NCBI GenBank assembly: GCA_023411395.1
Contig: JAEYOV010000076.1
Location: 124,001-188,000, forward strand
Reading direction: 5' to 3'
Length of the DNA: 64,000 nucleotides
Source: Bacillota bacterium
GTDB lineage: Bacteria; Bacillota; Clostridia; Christensenellales; Aristaeellaceae
Of the stretch, positions 34,669 through 43,406 are shown piece by piece. The translations under genes were made by a program, and so were the position numbers. The stretch's first letter is position 1; each line of letters starts with the position of its first letter. The notes beneath the pieces are model-generated. The model did not search any database. It was not told where the DNA came from and saw only the letters and a list, made by a program, of their open reading frames with translations.

Positions 34669-36476
34669 TTCCGCCCCTCCTGCCCCACCGGAATCCGGAT
34701 GGTAACAACTGTGCCCTGGGATGGCTCGCTTTTAACAGTCAGCTCCGCATCCACCATGTATTGAAGCCGCATCCTTGCGTTGCGAAGCCCGATGCCGCAT
34801 TTGTCTTCACTTTGACTGATCTGATCGAACCCCAAACCGTCATCTATGATGCGGATTACCGCATAACCATCCTGAAACTCCGTTTTGATTATCACAGTAC
34901 CGCCCTCCGGGCGCTGGCTGACGCCGTGCCTGATCGCATTCTCCACTAGCGTTTGCAAGGAAAGGGTTGGAACCGAAAAATCAGAATAGCCGATATCGCA
35001 TACAAAATGCAGCCTGTCGCCAAAGCGCATTTTTTCTATACTTACATAGTTCTGAATATGGTTTAACTCCTGCTCGAAGGGCACGGGAGCTTGTGTTTCA
35101 AGCGCCTGAATGTTTCCTCTTAGATAGCTTGACAAGGCGCTGACAGCCTCCTCCGCCGTCGATGGGTCAGTAAGGCAGAGCGCGCTGATCGCATTGAGGG
35201 TGTTATACAAAAAGTGCGGCTTGATCTGGCTTAGCATTACAGAAATTCTGCTCTGGAGCAATTCGTTCTCCATTTGCGCGTATTTCCGCATCTTTATCAC
35301 ATTCTCCTCAAGAAAATTGAGAAGCCGAATGAGCTGCAACACCGCAAAAGCCAAGAATGCAATCTTGTACCCAATGCTGAACAGATAGAAGTCGAAGAAA
35401 TAGTTGAGCATATCCGCCATCGCGCCCAAAGAAAGAATGAGCAGCGAGCTCATGGCCAAACGCGCCATACTGGAATGCAGGCGGATGAGTTCATACAACA
35501 GACAGCTTGTGAAGATGATTGATATCACCAGAATGATTAGCAAATGATAGGTCAGTAACGCATAAAGGTCAATCAAGCCAAAATACTGGATCACGATACT
35601 GGCGATCATTGTGATCACAAGGATGCCGACAAGAAGCAAAAGCATCCGCCGCAATTTGCTTTTTACAAAAGCGAGAACATATAACAGGAATAGTACCGCC
35701 ATAAAAAAGATGCTGAGCGTATAGATAATCTCGTTAAAAGCAGGATAGGGAATCAGCAGCGAAATGATGGGGGAACCAGATAAAAACCAAATGCCGCTGG
35801 CAATAATGAAACCGGCCAGATAGTCGTAATGCGATGTTTTATCCGAATTTATGCGCCGAGCGTAAATTGAGGCGGCGAGCATGATCACGCCGATGATCAA
35901 AGACAGGACGCTGATGACAGGGTCCAGGAGATGATAACCTATCAGATCAGTATAAGCCTCATATTCAGAACCGACCACCATAAAATCAAAAAAGTCACTA
36001 AACGCTGTAGGCATACTATTCACATAGATATTGGTTAAAGTAAGCTCCACTATATCGTCTTCACTGATTCCGTTTGATACAAAGCTTGTAAAGACGCTGC
36101 CGGCCGAGCGGATAAAATCCGGGAATGTACCTTCTTCGCCGAATGAAAATACTTTCTCACCGTTAACAAAAAGCTGTACGCGCAGGTTATTGATGCGCAT
36201 GACAAGGGTCTGATTTTTTTCGATTGCTTTGGTGAAATGACCGCGCAGATAGACCGTTGTTGGAGTGGATACATCAAAGATGGCAGGGTCTGTAAAAGGC
36301 TGATAGGCCGGATCGTTGTTGAGCCTGTATTCTCCGGCAATGGCGACCGGCTCATAGTGGCTGCTTCTTTGTATCCTGGAATTGGTATCAAACAGGGCTT
36401 TGCACATTAAGATGACAGAAAACAAAAAAAATACGGAAAGCAAAACAAGCATAAACTTGGGCATTTTCGGCTGCAT
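34665..36476 (-). CDS. Sensor histidine kinase with 7TMR-DISM-like sensor
   Basis: 603 residues. An N-terminal membrane segment, an external beta-rich domain (about 35-185, with FVNGEKVFSFGEEGTFPDF) and seven further membrane segments (about 190-380) form a 7TMR-DISM sensor. The kinase part has QIKPHFLYNTLNAISALC (phospho-His, about residue 425) and a HATPase domain (TLVENAIRHGVSQ, IDDGLGFDQ). The ATG at 36474-36476 with GGGAG upstream is preferred to a GTG ten codons earlier. It pairs with the winged-helix response regulator and probably senses an envelope or carbohydrate cue. Confidence 0.9.
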   Translation of the reverse strand: MQPKMPKFMLVLLSVFFLFSVILMCKALFDTNSRIQRSSHYEPVAIAGEYRLNNDPAYQPFTDPAIFDVSTPTTVYLRGHFTKAIEKNQTLVMRINNLRVQLFVNGEKVFSFGEEGTFPDFIRSAGSVFTSFVSNGISEDDIVELTLTNIYVNSMPTAFSDFFDFMVVGSEYEAYTDLIGYHLLDPVISVLSLIIGVIMLAASIYARRINSDKTSHYDYLAGFIIASGIWFLSGSPIISLLIPYPAFNEIIYTLSIFFMAVLFLLYVLAFVKSKLRRMLLLLVGILVITMIASIVIQYFGLIDLYALLTYHLLIILVISIIFTSCLLYELIRLHSSMARLAMSSLLILSLGAMADMLNYFFDFYLFSIGYKIAFLAFAVLQLIRLLNFLEENVIKMRKYAQMENELLQSRISVMLSQIKPHFLYNTLNAISALCLTDPSTAEEAVSALSSYLRGNIQALETQAPVPFEQELNHIQNYVSIEKMRFGDRLHFVCDIGYSDFSVPTLSLQTLVENAIRHGVSQRPEGGTVIIKTEFQDGYAVIRIIDDGLGFDQISQSEDKCGIGLRNARMRLQYMVDAELTVKSEPSQGTVVTIRIPVGQEGRK

Positions 36477-36611
36477 ATGTACACGTCTCCCAGTTTGCTT
36501 TATCACTTGTGCAAATCAATACTCCTTCATTATATGTGTAAAAACCAGCGGCAGTCAAGCAAAAACGGGCACTTCTCCGCCATACTTCTTGTATTTTCGA
36601 CATTTTTTTGT

Positions 36612-36644
36612 GTTACGCTTTTGTTACGCACCCTATGGTAAATT
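36612..36644 (+). promoter_or_regulatory. Direct-repeat operator/promoter, copy B
   Basis: GTTACGC-TTTT-GTTACGC (36612-36629, 11-base period) is followed 9 bases later by TAAATT (36639-36644), matching the layout of the copy at 33822-33854. It lies about 100 bases before the SH3 protein gene in the divergent gap to the kinase gene. Confidence 0.7.
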
Positions 36645-36744
36645 GAGTTCATAAGATTGCAAAGCATTCAGGCAGAAACCTAAACAGTCTTATTCGCAGT
36701 TTCTTGCGAAAAGATAAAATCATCAGAGAACTGGAGGAATACCT

Positions 36745-37359
36745 ATGAGGAAGCTGCTACCCCTCTTTACCCTGATCGTGTTAATCGCTTCCCTGATCCC
36801 CCTGGCTGCCTTCGCGGACAGCACCCCCGTCTACTATTATGTCAAGACTGGCGACTATGGACCGCTTAACATGAGGGAAGCCGCGTCGACAAAAGCCAAT
36901 ATCGTTGTTCAAATTCCCTATGGGGAAAAGGTTGAGCTGCTGGACTTCTTCATCAACTCGACGTGGGCATCTTGCACCTACAAGGGCTATTATGGCTTTG
37001 TAATGACGCGGTACCTGTCATTTGACAGGCCCCATCCCAAGCCCGGCCCCGTACCCACGCCCAAGCCTACCGCAAAGCCTTCAGCTTCCATGTTCACTGG
37101 TTTCAGGCCCGCGTACTACTACGCCACCGTTCGTCCGTCCACACCTACGGGTTTTGTCCACATGCGCTGGGCGCCTTCCAAAGACCAGCCCATCTTCCAA
37201 GATTATTACGCCGGCAAGTCGCTGCAGGTTTTTTACGCCAATGATACCTGGTGCCAGGTGTATGACCCGGCTACCCATGTGTTTGGCTATATGATGAAGC
37301 AGTTCCTGACTTATACGGGCCCCATAGGATTCGGCGATGGTCTTGGCAATTCGCAGTAA
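36745..37359 (+). CDS. Secreted SH3-domain protein
   Basis: 204 residues. A signal peptide (1-24) is followed by a bacterial SH3 domain (about 28-92, PLNMREAASTKANIVVQIPYG), a Pro/Lys linker (PKPGPVPTPKPTAKPS, about 97-113) and a second SH3-like domain (about 125-197, GFVHMRWAPSKDQP). SH3 domains of this type bind peptidoglycan peptides, so it probably attaches to the wall. GGAGG precedes the ATG. It lies behind the second direct-repeat operator and is followed by another secreted protein. Confidence 0.85.
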   Translation: MRKLLPLFTLIVLIASLIPLAAFADSTPVYYYVKTGDYGPLNMREAASTKANIVVQIPYGEKVELLDFFINSTWASCTYKGYYGFVMTRYLSFDRPHPKPGPVPTPKPTAKPSASMFTGFRPAYYYATVRPSTPTGFVHMRWAPSKDQPIFQDYYAGKSLQVFYANDTWCQVYDPATHVFGYMMKQFLTYTGPIGFGDGLGNSQ

Positions 37360-37403
37360 TAAGCATGGTATGGCATTCAAAGTATAGAATGGAGGAGCAT
37401 TAA

Positions 37404-37934
37404 ATGAAAAGGTATTTGGCGATTATACTGGCAGCTTGCCTGCTTTTCATGGCGAGCGCTGCTGTCGCGGAATCTGTGAAGCTTGTGGAAACATCGGATA
37501 CATTTGATCTTTCACTTATTCTGCCGGAGGGTGCGACCATTGAGCAGGAAATCATCAACGGAGAGATGTCCCTGATTCACGTCCTCTTTCCGGATGCTTC
37601 ACATCCCCAATATACGTTTGTAGTCTCCTACAGTGAATTGTATAGCGGCAAGTTGATGTCGGACCTTACCGATGAGGAAATAGAAGCGTTGTTCGCTACC
37701 GTCGCAGAGGAAATGGAAAAGCCCTCCTATGAGGTGCGGACGATGGACGATGGTATTAAAGTGATGATCGTCAACGAAGAATCAGCTTCCGATTTTGCCT
37801 ACATCATCACCATCTACGAAGGGTATTTCATCCAGGGCTACATCGCACATGACGATTATATGACGCTGACCGACGAGGAAGTGAATGAAGCAATCGGTGT
37901 GATGGACGGTATGCTGTTCCTTACGCCTAACTGA
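37404..37934 (+). CDS. Secreted protein of unknown function
   Basis: 176 residues with a signal peptide (1-22, ending AAVAES). The mature part is acidic with no Cys and shows alternating strands (SYSELYSGKLMSDLTDEEI, VNEESASDFAYIITIYEGY). I do not recognise a family; it has the look of a small alpha-beta domain of uptake or envelope-stress proteins. GGAGGAGCATTAA lies before the ATG. It is the last gene of the SH3 unit and is followed by a strong terminator. Confidence 0.72.
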   Translation: MKRYLAIILAACLLFMASAAVAESVKLVETSDTFDLSLILPEGATIEQEIINGEMSLIHVLFPDASHPQYTFVVSYSELYSGKLMSDLTDEEIEALFATVAEEMEKPSYEVRTMDDGIKVMIVNEESASDFAYIITIYEGYFIQGYIAHDDYMTLTDEEVNEAIGVMDGMLFLTPN

Positions 37935-37956
37935 ATCGGACCACTATGAACACAGT

Positions 37957-37999
37957 GCTTCGGATGATGGTTTTTGCTCCATCATCCGAAGCTTTTTTT
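37957..37999 (+). terminator. Rho-independent terminator
   Basis: Stem GCTTCGGATGATGG / CCATCATCCGAAGC (14 bp, perfect) with an 8-base loop and seven T residues directly after. It ends the SH3/secreted-protein unit. The following gap 38000-38204 holds GC-rich short inverted repeats but no gene. Confidence 0.93.
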
Positions 38000-38204
38000 G
38001 ATTGCCTCAGCGTAAGATAACCACCAGCGGGGCTGGTGAGGAAAAAATTCAGATACAAGTGATGCCTTCTTTGTTAGAATGAAGCAGGTCTGGCAACCGC
38101 AACAAAACAAAGGGGGCATTGTAAAAGGTAAAGATTGACGATGGGGCGCTGCCCCACGCCCCGAGGTTTTATGCTTTGGTTTCCAGGAAGGCTGTGCCTG
38201 TCTG

Positions 38205-38256
38205 CAAAAAAGAAGGGGCTTTCGTGCTGGAAATTTCTCTCCAGCACGAAAGCCCC
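38205..38256 (-). terminator. Rho-independent terminator of the glucoside operon
   Basis: A 16-bp perfect stem (GGGGCTTTCGTGCTGG and its complement) at 38215-38256 with a 10-base loop is followed on the minus strand by TTCTTTTTT. It sits 22 bases after the stop of the binding-protein gene. Confidence 0.93.
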
Positions 38257-38278
38257 GTTATTATTGATACCCTGTTTC

Positions 38279-39532
38279 CTAATCCAGATCGATGGCGCTT
38301 TCCAGTTCGCTCTGGGCCTGATCCAGCAGTTCCTGGGCGCTCAGATCAGTGGATTCCAAACCTGACAGCAGGGGGTTGAGGATTTCCACGGCATAGCTGA
38401 ACTCTTCCAGGGCGGGAGGGGTGACGGCGTAATCCATGGAATCCAGAACGGCCTTCTTGTTATTGGGAGGGGTCACTTTCAGGTATTCGGCCATCAGGTT
38501 TTCATCCGCTACAACAGGCAGCTCCCATTGGGTTGCAAGGCGCAGCTTTACGATATCGGGATCGGAGCCCATGGCATTGAGGAAACGGAAGGCGGCTTCC
38601 TGCTTTTTGCTGGTACGGGAGATGCAGCCCACGTTGGCGAAGAAGAACGTTGCCTTTTGCGTGGAGCCGGGCTCGACAGCGATATCCCACTCAAAGCCTG
38701 TGGCGCGCTGGGCAATAGTGGAGAAATTCCACAATCCGCAGCGGAGCATGCCTAGCTTACCTTCGATGAACAGGTCCACATTGCCGCGGCCTGCCAACTG
38801 TTCCTGGGAGGGCATCACGTGATGCACGCGCACACGATCCACCATGTACTGCAAAGCCTTTACGTTTTCGGGGCTGTTCAAGGTAAAGGCTTTCCCATCT
38901 TCGCTGAGCATGCTGCCGCCAAAGGCCTTGATGGTCTTATAGAACTCCCAGTATTGTATTTCCTGGAACATGCCGTAGGTGTCCTCAAGCCCCAGCGCCT
39001 GGATTGCCTTGGCAGCATTGAGTTCGTCTTCCACAGTCCAGTCGTCGTTGGGATAGGCGATGCCGGCCTTGTCAAAGAGCGTTTTGTTGTACATTTCAAC
39101 GGTGGTGGAATAGCTCATGGGGATGGCATAGAGCATTCCATCATTGCTGCAGGCGCCAAGAACGCCTTCACTGTACACGCCCTTGTCGGTCCCGGTCAAA
39201 TCAAACATGCCGCCCACTTCCTGCACGGCGCCGCGCACGATAAAGGCCAGGAAGTTTTCCATGTTCAGTTCGAAGCAGTCAGGCGCGTTGCCCGCGGCGA
39301 TCTGCGTGGCAAGTTGGGTGAAGTGCTCGCCGTAGCCCACGGCCCGTGCATCCACCTTGATGTCGGGGTTCTTCTGCTCAAAGATGGCAATCATCTGACG
39401 CAAGGTTTCTTCCTGCGCTTCTCCTGCGGAGAAGTGGGCATAGGTGATGGTGACGGGTTCCGAGGCGAGAGCCAGGGGCGCAATCCCCATAAGCAGCGCC
39501 AGCACGGTAAGCAGGGACAGCAGTTTCTTCAT
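38279..39532 (-). CDS. Extracellular sugar-binding protein of ABC importer (family 1)
   Basis: 417 residues. The signal peptide (1-24, ending ALASEP) lacks a lipobox Cys. The mature protein is a type 1 solute-binding fold (ITYAHFSAGEAQEETLRQMI; DCFELNMENFLAFIVRG). It presents an oligosaccharide, probably a glucoside, to the permeases encoded upstream. GGAGGAAAACACC precedes the ATG at 39530-39532. It is the last gene of the operon, an unusual place for the component needed in excess. Confidence 0.92.
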   Translation of the reverse strand: MKKLLSLLTVLALLMGIAPLALASEPVTITYAHFSAGEAQEETLRQMIAIFEQKNPDIKVDARAVGYGEHFTQLATQIAAGNAPDCFELNMENFLAFIVRGAVQEVGGMFDLTGTDKGVYSEGVLGACSNDGMLYAIPMSYSTTVEMYNKTLFDKAGIAYPNDDWTVEDELNAAKAIQALGLEDTYGMFQEIQYWEFYKTIKAFGGSMLSEDGKAFTLNSPENVKALQYMVDRVRVHHVMPSQEQLAGRGNVDLFIEGKLGMLRCGLWNFSTIAQRATGFEWDIAVEPGSTQKATFFFANVGCISRTSKKQEAAFRFLNAMGSDPDIVKLRLATQWELPVVADENLMAEYLKVTPPNNKKAVLDSMDYAVTPPALEEFSYAVEILNPLLSGLESTDLSAQELLDQAQSELESAIDLD

Positions 39533-39589
39533 GGTGTTTTCCTCCATTTCGTTTTTATCTGTATGACGGTACGCCCGCCAGACAAATCA

Positions 39590-40468
39590 TCATTTCAGGC
39601 CGCCGATGGCAATGCCCCGGTCCACATACTTTTGGCAGAACATATACACCACAAGGATCGGCATGACGGACAGCACTGCGCCGGCCATTTGGATATGCTC
39701 GTTGCCGCCATACATACCGGCCATGGTGCCTAGTACCACCTGCAGCGTCTGCTTTTGCGGGCTTTGCAAAACGATCAGCGGCCAAAGGTAGCTGTTCCAT
39801 TGCCCCATGAAATTGAGCAGGATCAGTGTGGCAACCGTCGGCTTGACCATGGGAAGGACGATTCTGTAGAAGATCTTGTACAGCGGCGCACCGTCGATGA
39901 ACGCGGATTCCAGATACGCGTCATTGAGCCCCATCATGCTTTGGCGGAGCATGAATACGGAGAAGGCACTGAAGATGGACGGCAGGATCAAGCCTGTAAA
40001 GGAATCCAAAAGGCCCATATAATTGAGGATGATATAGTTGGGAACCATGGTTACGGTGCCGGGAATCATCATGGTGGCGAGAAACAGGCCAAAGATATTT
40101 TGCCGCCCTTTGAAAGGAATTTTGGCAAAAACGAATGCTGCCATCGCCGCCGACATCACGCTGACCGCGGTGCCCGTGGCGGACAGAAAGAAGCTGTTGA
40201 ACACGGCCCTGGGGAAAGAGAAATTGGTCATGGAGAAGACCCGCTGATACCCCTCCACCGTTGGATGCTGGGGAATCCAGCGGATGGGTATTGTCATGAT
40301 GCCCTCCTTGCTTTTGAGGGAGGTGGAAATCATCCACAAAAACGGCATCACAACGAAAGCCGCAAGCAGGGTAATAGCCAGATAAAAGAGCACCTTGTTC
40401 AACACGTGACGCAAGGGGAACTGATTCCGCCGCACAGTGAGGACAGGAGATGTCTGCTCATGTATCAT
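39590..40468 (-). CDS. Carbohydrate ABC transporter permease, MalG type
   Basis: 292 residues with six membrane segments and the EAA loop NDAYLESAFIDGAPLYKIFY (about residues 184-203). Its start overlaps the end of the MalF-type gene by 11 bases. With that permease and the binding protein it imports a glucoside; the ATPase is not encoded here. Confidence 0.93.
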   Translation of the reverse strand: MIHEQTSPVLTVRRNQFPLRHVLNKVLFYLAITLLAAFVVMPFLWMISTSLKSKEGIMTIPIRWIPQHPTVEGYQRVFSMTNFSFPRAVFNSFFLSATGTAVSVMSAAMAAFVFAKIPFKGRQNIFGLFLATMMIPGTVTMVPNYIILNYMGLLDSFTGLILPSIFSAFSVFMLRQSMMGLNDAYLESAFIDGAPLYKIFYRIVLPMVKPTVATLILLNFMGQWNSYLWPLIVLQSPQKQTLQVVLGTMAGMYGGNEHIQMAGAVLSVMPILVVYMFCQKYVDRGIAIGGLK

Positions 40469-41351
40469 AATTGACCCACCTCTTTTGCAGCCAGAATTGT
40501 ACCAGCGTAAACAGGAGAATCAGCATAAACATCACCCAGGAGAATGCCGAAGCCATACCCATTTTGTACATTCGGAAGGCATAGCGGTAAATGCGCTCCA
40601 TGAAGATGGTGGTCGCCCCCGCCGGACCGCCGCCGGTCATGATGAATACGGAATCAAACACCTGCAGGGAACCGATGATGAGCATGACCACCAACAGAAA
40701 CAGCGTCGGGGAGATGAGCGGCAGGGTGATGCCGTACAGCTTTTTAAAGAAGCCCGCGCCGTCGATATCCGCCGCTTCATAATAAGTCTTGTCGATGGCC
40801 TTGAGGGCTGCCAGCAGAATCAATGCGAAATATCCGCAATCCTTCCATACGGCTGCGATCACGATCCCCGGCATGGCCCAGTTTTTGTCATTGAGCCAGC
40901 TTGGGCCATTGATGCCGATCAAACCAAGCAGTTGATTGAACGCACCGAATTGTCCGTTTAAAAACCACCGCCACACGGCAGCCGCGGCAACCCATGAGGT
41001 GATGACCGGCGTGTAGAAAATGATGCGGTAAAATGATTTGCCTCGAAAATCACGGTTGAGAAGCAATGCCTGAAACAGAGATACCACAAGCACCAGCGGC
41101 ACATACAATATCACATAGGTCAGCGTGTGCAGCCCCGTATCGTATAGTTCCCTGCCCGTCAATACCTTGATGAAGTTGCGCAGCCCCACAAATTTGATCT
41201 CGCTCATGGGCTTTAATAGATCGTAGTCCAGCAGGCTGTAGATGATGGACGCCAGCATGGGGATCAGGCAGAACACCAGCAGCCCTACAAGCGACGGTGT
41301 CAGGAAAAGCGCAACCGTCACCCGCTTTTCCCGCCGGTTGCCAAGATACAA
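40458..41351 (-). CDS. Carbohydrate ABC transporter permease, MalF type
   Basis: About 297 residues with six membrane segments and the EAA loop KTYYEAADIDGAGFFKKLYG. The start is uncertain: I prefer the TTG at 41349-41351, 8 bases after GGGAGG; a GTG at 41358-41360 would lie on top of that site. It follows the GH65 gene by 15 bases and overlaps the MalG-type gene. Confidence 0.9.
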   Translation of the reverse strand: MYLGNRREKRVTVALFLTPSLVGLLVFCLIPMLASIIYSLLDYDLLKPMSEIKFVGLRNFIKVLTGRELYDTGLHTLTYVILYVPLVLVVSLFQALLLNRDFRGKSFYRIIFYTPVITSWVAAAAVWRWFLNGQFGAFNQLLGLIGINGPSWLNDKNWAMPGIVIAAVWKDCGYFALILLAALKAIDKTYYEAADIDGAGFFKKLYGITLPLISPTLFLLVVMLIIGSLQVFDSVFIMTGGGPAGATTIFMERIYRYAFRMYKMGMASAFSWVMFMLILLFTLVQFWLQKRWVNYDT

Positions 41352-41366
41352 GCAGACCACCTCCCA

Positions 41367-43406
41367 TCAAGATAACTCTAGAACATCGGCTTTCCCCGAA
41401 TGATCAACCGAAACCTGGTACTGCTTGGAATGGGCTCGTACTTTGAAACGCATGGAACGTATGCTCTTTGGAAGATGCGGCCTCGCGGAGACATTGCCGT
41501 CATCATCCATTGTAAGCCCAGCCGCGCCGAACACCAGCGCCTGCCATGCTGCGCCAAGAGCCGCCATATGGATTCCTTCGTGGCCTGTGTTCCCCATCAC
41601 ATCGTAAAGGTCAAGAAAAATCCCTTTGTGCAGGTACATTTCCGCCTTGTCCCACAGCTTAAGCCTAAGAGCGAGCTGGGCATGCACGCCATAGCTTAGG
41701 GTGGAATCGTGCAGGGTGATGGGCTCGTAATACACAAAGATATTGCGCTTTTGCACTTGCGTAAAATCCTTGGGGAAAAGCGTCATCAACAGCACCAGAT
41801 CAGCCTGTTTGATGATGCGGTAGCGCTGCATACGGTCGAAGCATACCTGCTTGTAGCTTGGCCTGTCGTCCTGCTTCAGGAAGGGCGCTTCCTCCAGTCG
41901 GTCCAGCAGCTCATCCTGCAGGTACAAATCTCGCTTTTCGTCATACAGGATGGCAATGTGGTCCTTTGCATGTTGCAGCTTTTTGCGTTCTTCCTCGTCC
42001 AGATCACAGTACCCAAGAGCCAATTCGAGATTTTTGCGTGCCAGATAGTTGGTATACGTGTTGTTGACCGCCGCCCCGCAGTATTCGTCCGGACCCTTGA
42101 CAAAGAAGGTGCTGTAGCGCTCCGTTTCCTTTTCCCAGGTCAGGCGGCTGAGCCAGTATCTTGCGGTTTCATGCCATACCTTTGCGGCATGCTCCTTTGC
42201 AAACGCTTTGTCGCCCGTTACTTCCACGTATTGCTGCATGGCGTAAGCCACATCCGCTGTAATATGGGTTTCGCAAAGGCCGATGTCCCAGCTCTCGCAC
42301 TGTTCTTTTCCACTATCGGAGCACATCCAGGGATACCGCGCGCCGCTGAGGCTTTGCCTTTTTGCAAGCTCCATCGCATCGGGGAGGCGGTCCGCCCTGT
42401 ACAGCATCAGATTCCTTGCGGCACAAGGGCGCGTCCAAAGGTAGAAGGGCAGCAGAAAGATTTCCGTATCCCAGAAGGTATTGCCCTTGTAGCGGCCGTG
42501 AGTCAGCCCCCTTGCGCCGATGGAAACAGTGCGGTCTTGGGATGCATTGTTGCATAGAAGCTGAAAGATGTTGTAGCGTACCGCCCCTTGGAATTCATCA
42601 TCGGCCTCCAACTCAATATCGCAATCCTCCCAAAGACCGTGCCATGCCCGATGGTGCAAATCCCACGGGTCTTTTTCCTGTGCATGAGCCGTTTCGCCTT
42701 TTATCAGCACGCGGGTATGCTTCTCAACCGTCCATGACTCCCCGGCCTGTAATGATAGCGTTAGGCTTGTTGTCGCCATTTCACCCTGAACCTGTGCAGC
42801 CGATTCCGCCGGATGGCTGCTGTGCAGCTCCCATTTGATTTCCACCGGGTGGCCGCTGGGCACGGTTTGCATCAGCAAACTGCTCTCCTCAAGGGATTGC
42901 ACTTTCAGCAACTCGACCAGTTCAGTGGATGTCAGCATCTGGTCGTCATGCACGGGCAGATTGCGTACAGAAGCATCGGCAACGGCCTGTACCGTATATT
43001 CCCCCGCCTGTTTGCAGGTGATGGTCAGCCGCTGCAAAATAAGCTGGCTGTCGGCCATGCTCACGGCCCGCTCCAATCGCAGCGTGGCACCTTCGCCCTC
43101 CCAAGCCTGTATCAAAACACCCCGGCGCATATCCAGTGTTTGCAAAGTGGCAGTTGGCTCAAGGCCTAAAACGCGCAGCGTCAGCGTATCGGGAAGCTGC
43201 ACCATATCCGTAATACCGGTCTTGATAAAGTCGAACAGCCCGGCCCTGAATATCCCATGCTCCTGGGGATTTTTCTTAAGCGAAGTCCCGTCAAACCCCC
43301 GCACGCCAAGAGACCCGTTGCCGACAAAGAAAATGCTTTCACCAAAGTCATCCGCCGGCGATTCCCTGTGGACCGACCAAGGTTCAATACGGACCTTCGC
43401 CAACAT
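41367..43406 (-). CDS. Glycoside hydrolase family 65 phosphorylase (maltose/kojibiose-type)
   Basis: 679 residues, an (alpha/alpha)6 barrel enzyme. The catalytic Glu is in FVKGPDEYCGAAVNNTYTNY (about residue 448), and the phosphate-binding His/Ser region is LHDSTLSYGVH (about 597-607). It would phosphorolyse an alpha-glucosidic disaccharide to beta-glucose 1-phosphate and a sugar, saving ATP. No signal peptide, so it acts in the cytoplasm on imported sugar. It overlaps the GH31 gene by 23 bases. The ATG at 43404-43406 has AAGGA 6 bases before it. Substrate (maltose, trehalose, kojibiose, nigerose) cannot be fixed from sequence alone. Confidence 0.91.
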   Translation of the reverse strand: MLAKVRIEPWSVHRESPADDFGESIFFVGNGSLGVRGFDGTSLKKNPQEHGIFRAGLFDFIKTGITDMVQLPDTLTLRVLGLEPTATLQTLDMRRGVLIQAWEGEGATLRLERAVSMADSQLILQRLTITCKQAGEYTVQAVADASVRNLPVHDDQMLTSTELVELLKVQSLEESSLLMQTVPSGHPVEIKWELHSSHPAESAAQVQGEMATTSLTLSLQAGESWTVEKHTRVLIKGETAHAQEKDPWDLHHRAWHGLWEDCDIELEADDEFQGAVRYNIFQLLCNNASQDRTVSIGARGLTHGRYKGNTFWDTEIFLLPFYLWTRPCAARNLMLYRADRLPDAMELAKRQSLSGARYPWMCSDSGKEQCESWDIGLCETHITADVAYAMQQYVEVTGDKAFAKEHAAKVWHETARYWLSRLTWEKETERYSTFFVKGPDEYCGAAVNNTYTNYLARKNLELALGYCDLDEEERKKLQHAKDHIAILYDEKRDLYLQDELLDRLEEAPFLKQDDRPSYKQVCFDRMQRYRIIKQADLVLLMTLFPKDFTQVQKRNIFVYYEPITLHDSTLSYGVHAQLALRLKLWDKAEMYLHKGIFLDLYDVMGNTGHEGIHMAALGAAWQALVFGAAGLTMDDDGNVSARPHLPKSIRSMRFKVRAHSKQYQVSVDHSGKADVLELS

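Noticed and set aside
38120..38180. GC-rich inverted repeat after the SH3 unit considered as a mobile element end
   Set aside because: Short (GGGGCG/CGCCCC), single, and without flanking duplication.
38819..39733. 304-codon open frame on the plus strand
   Set aside because: Antisense of the second sugar-binding protein; no ribosome site or family features.
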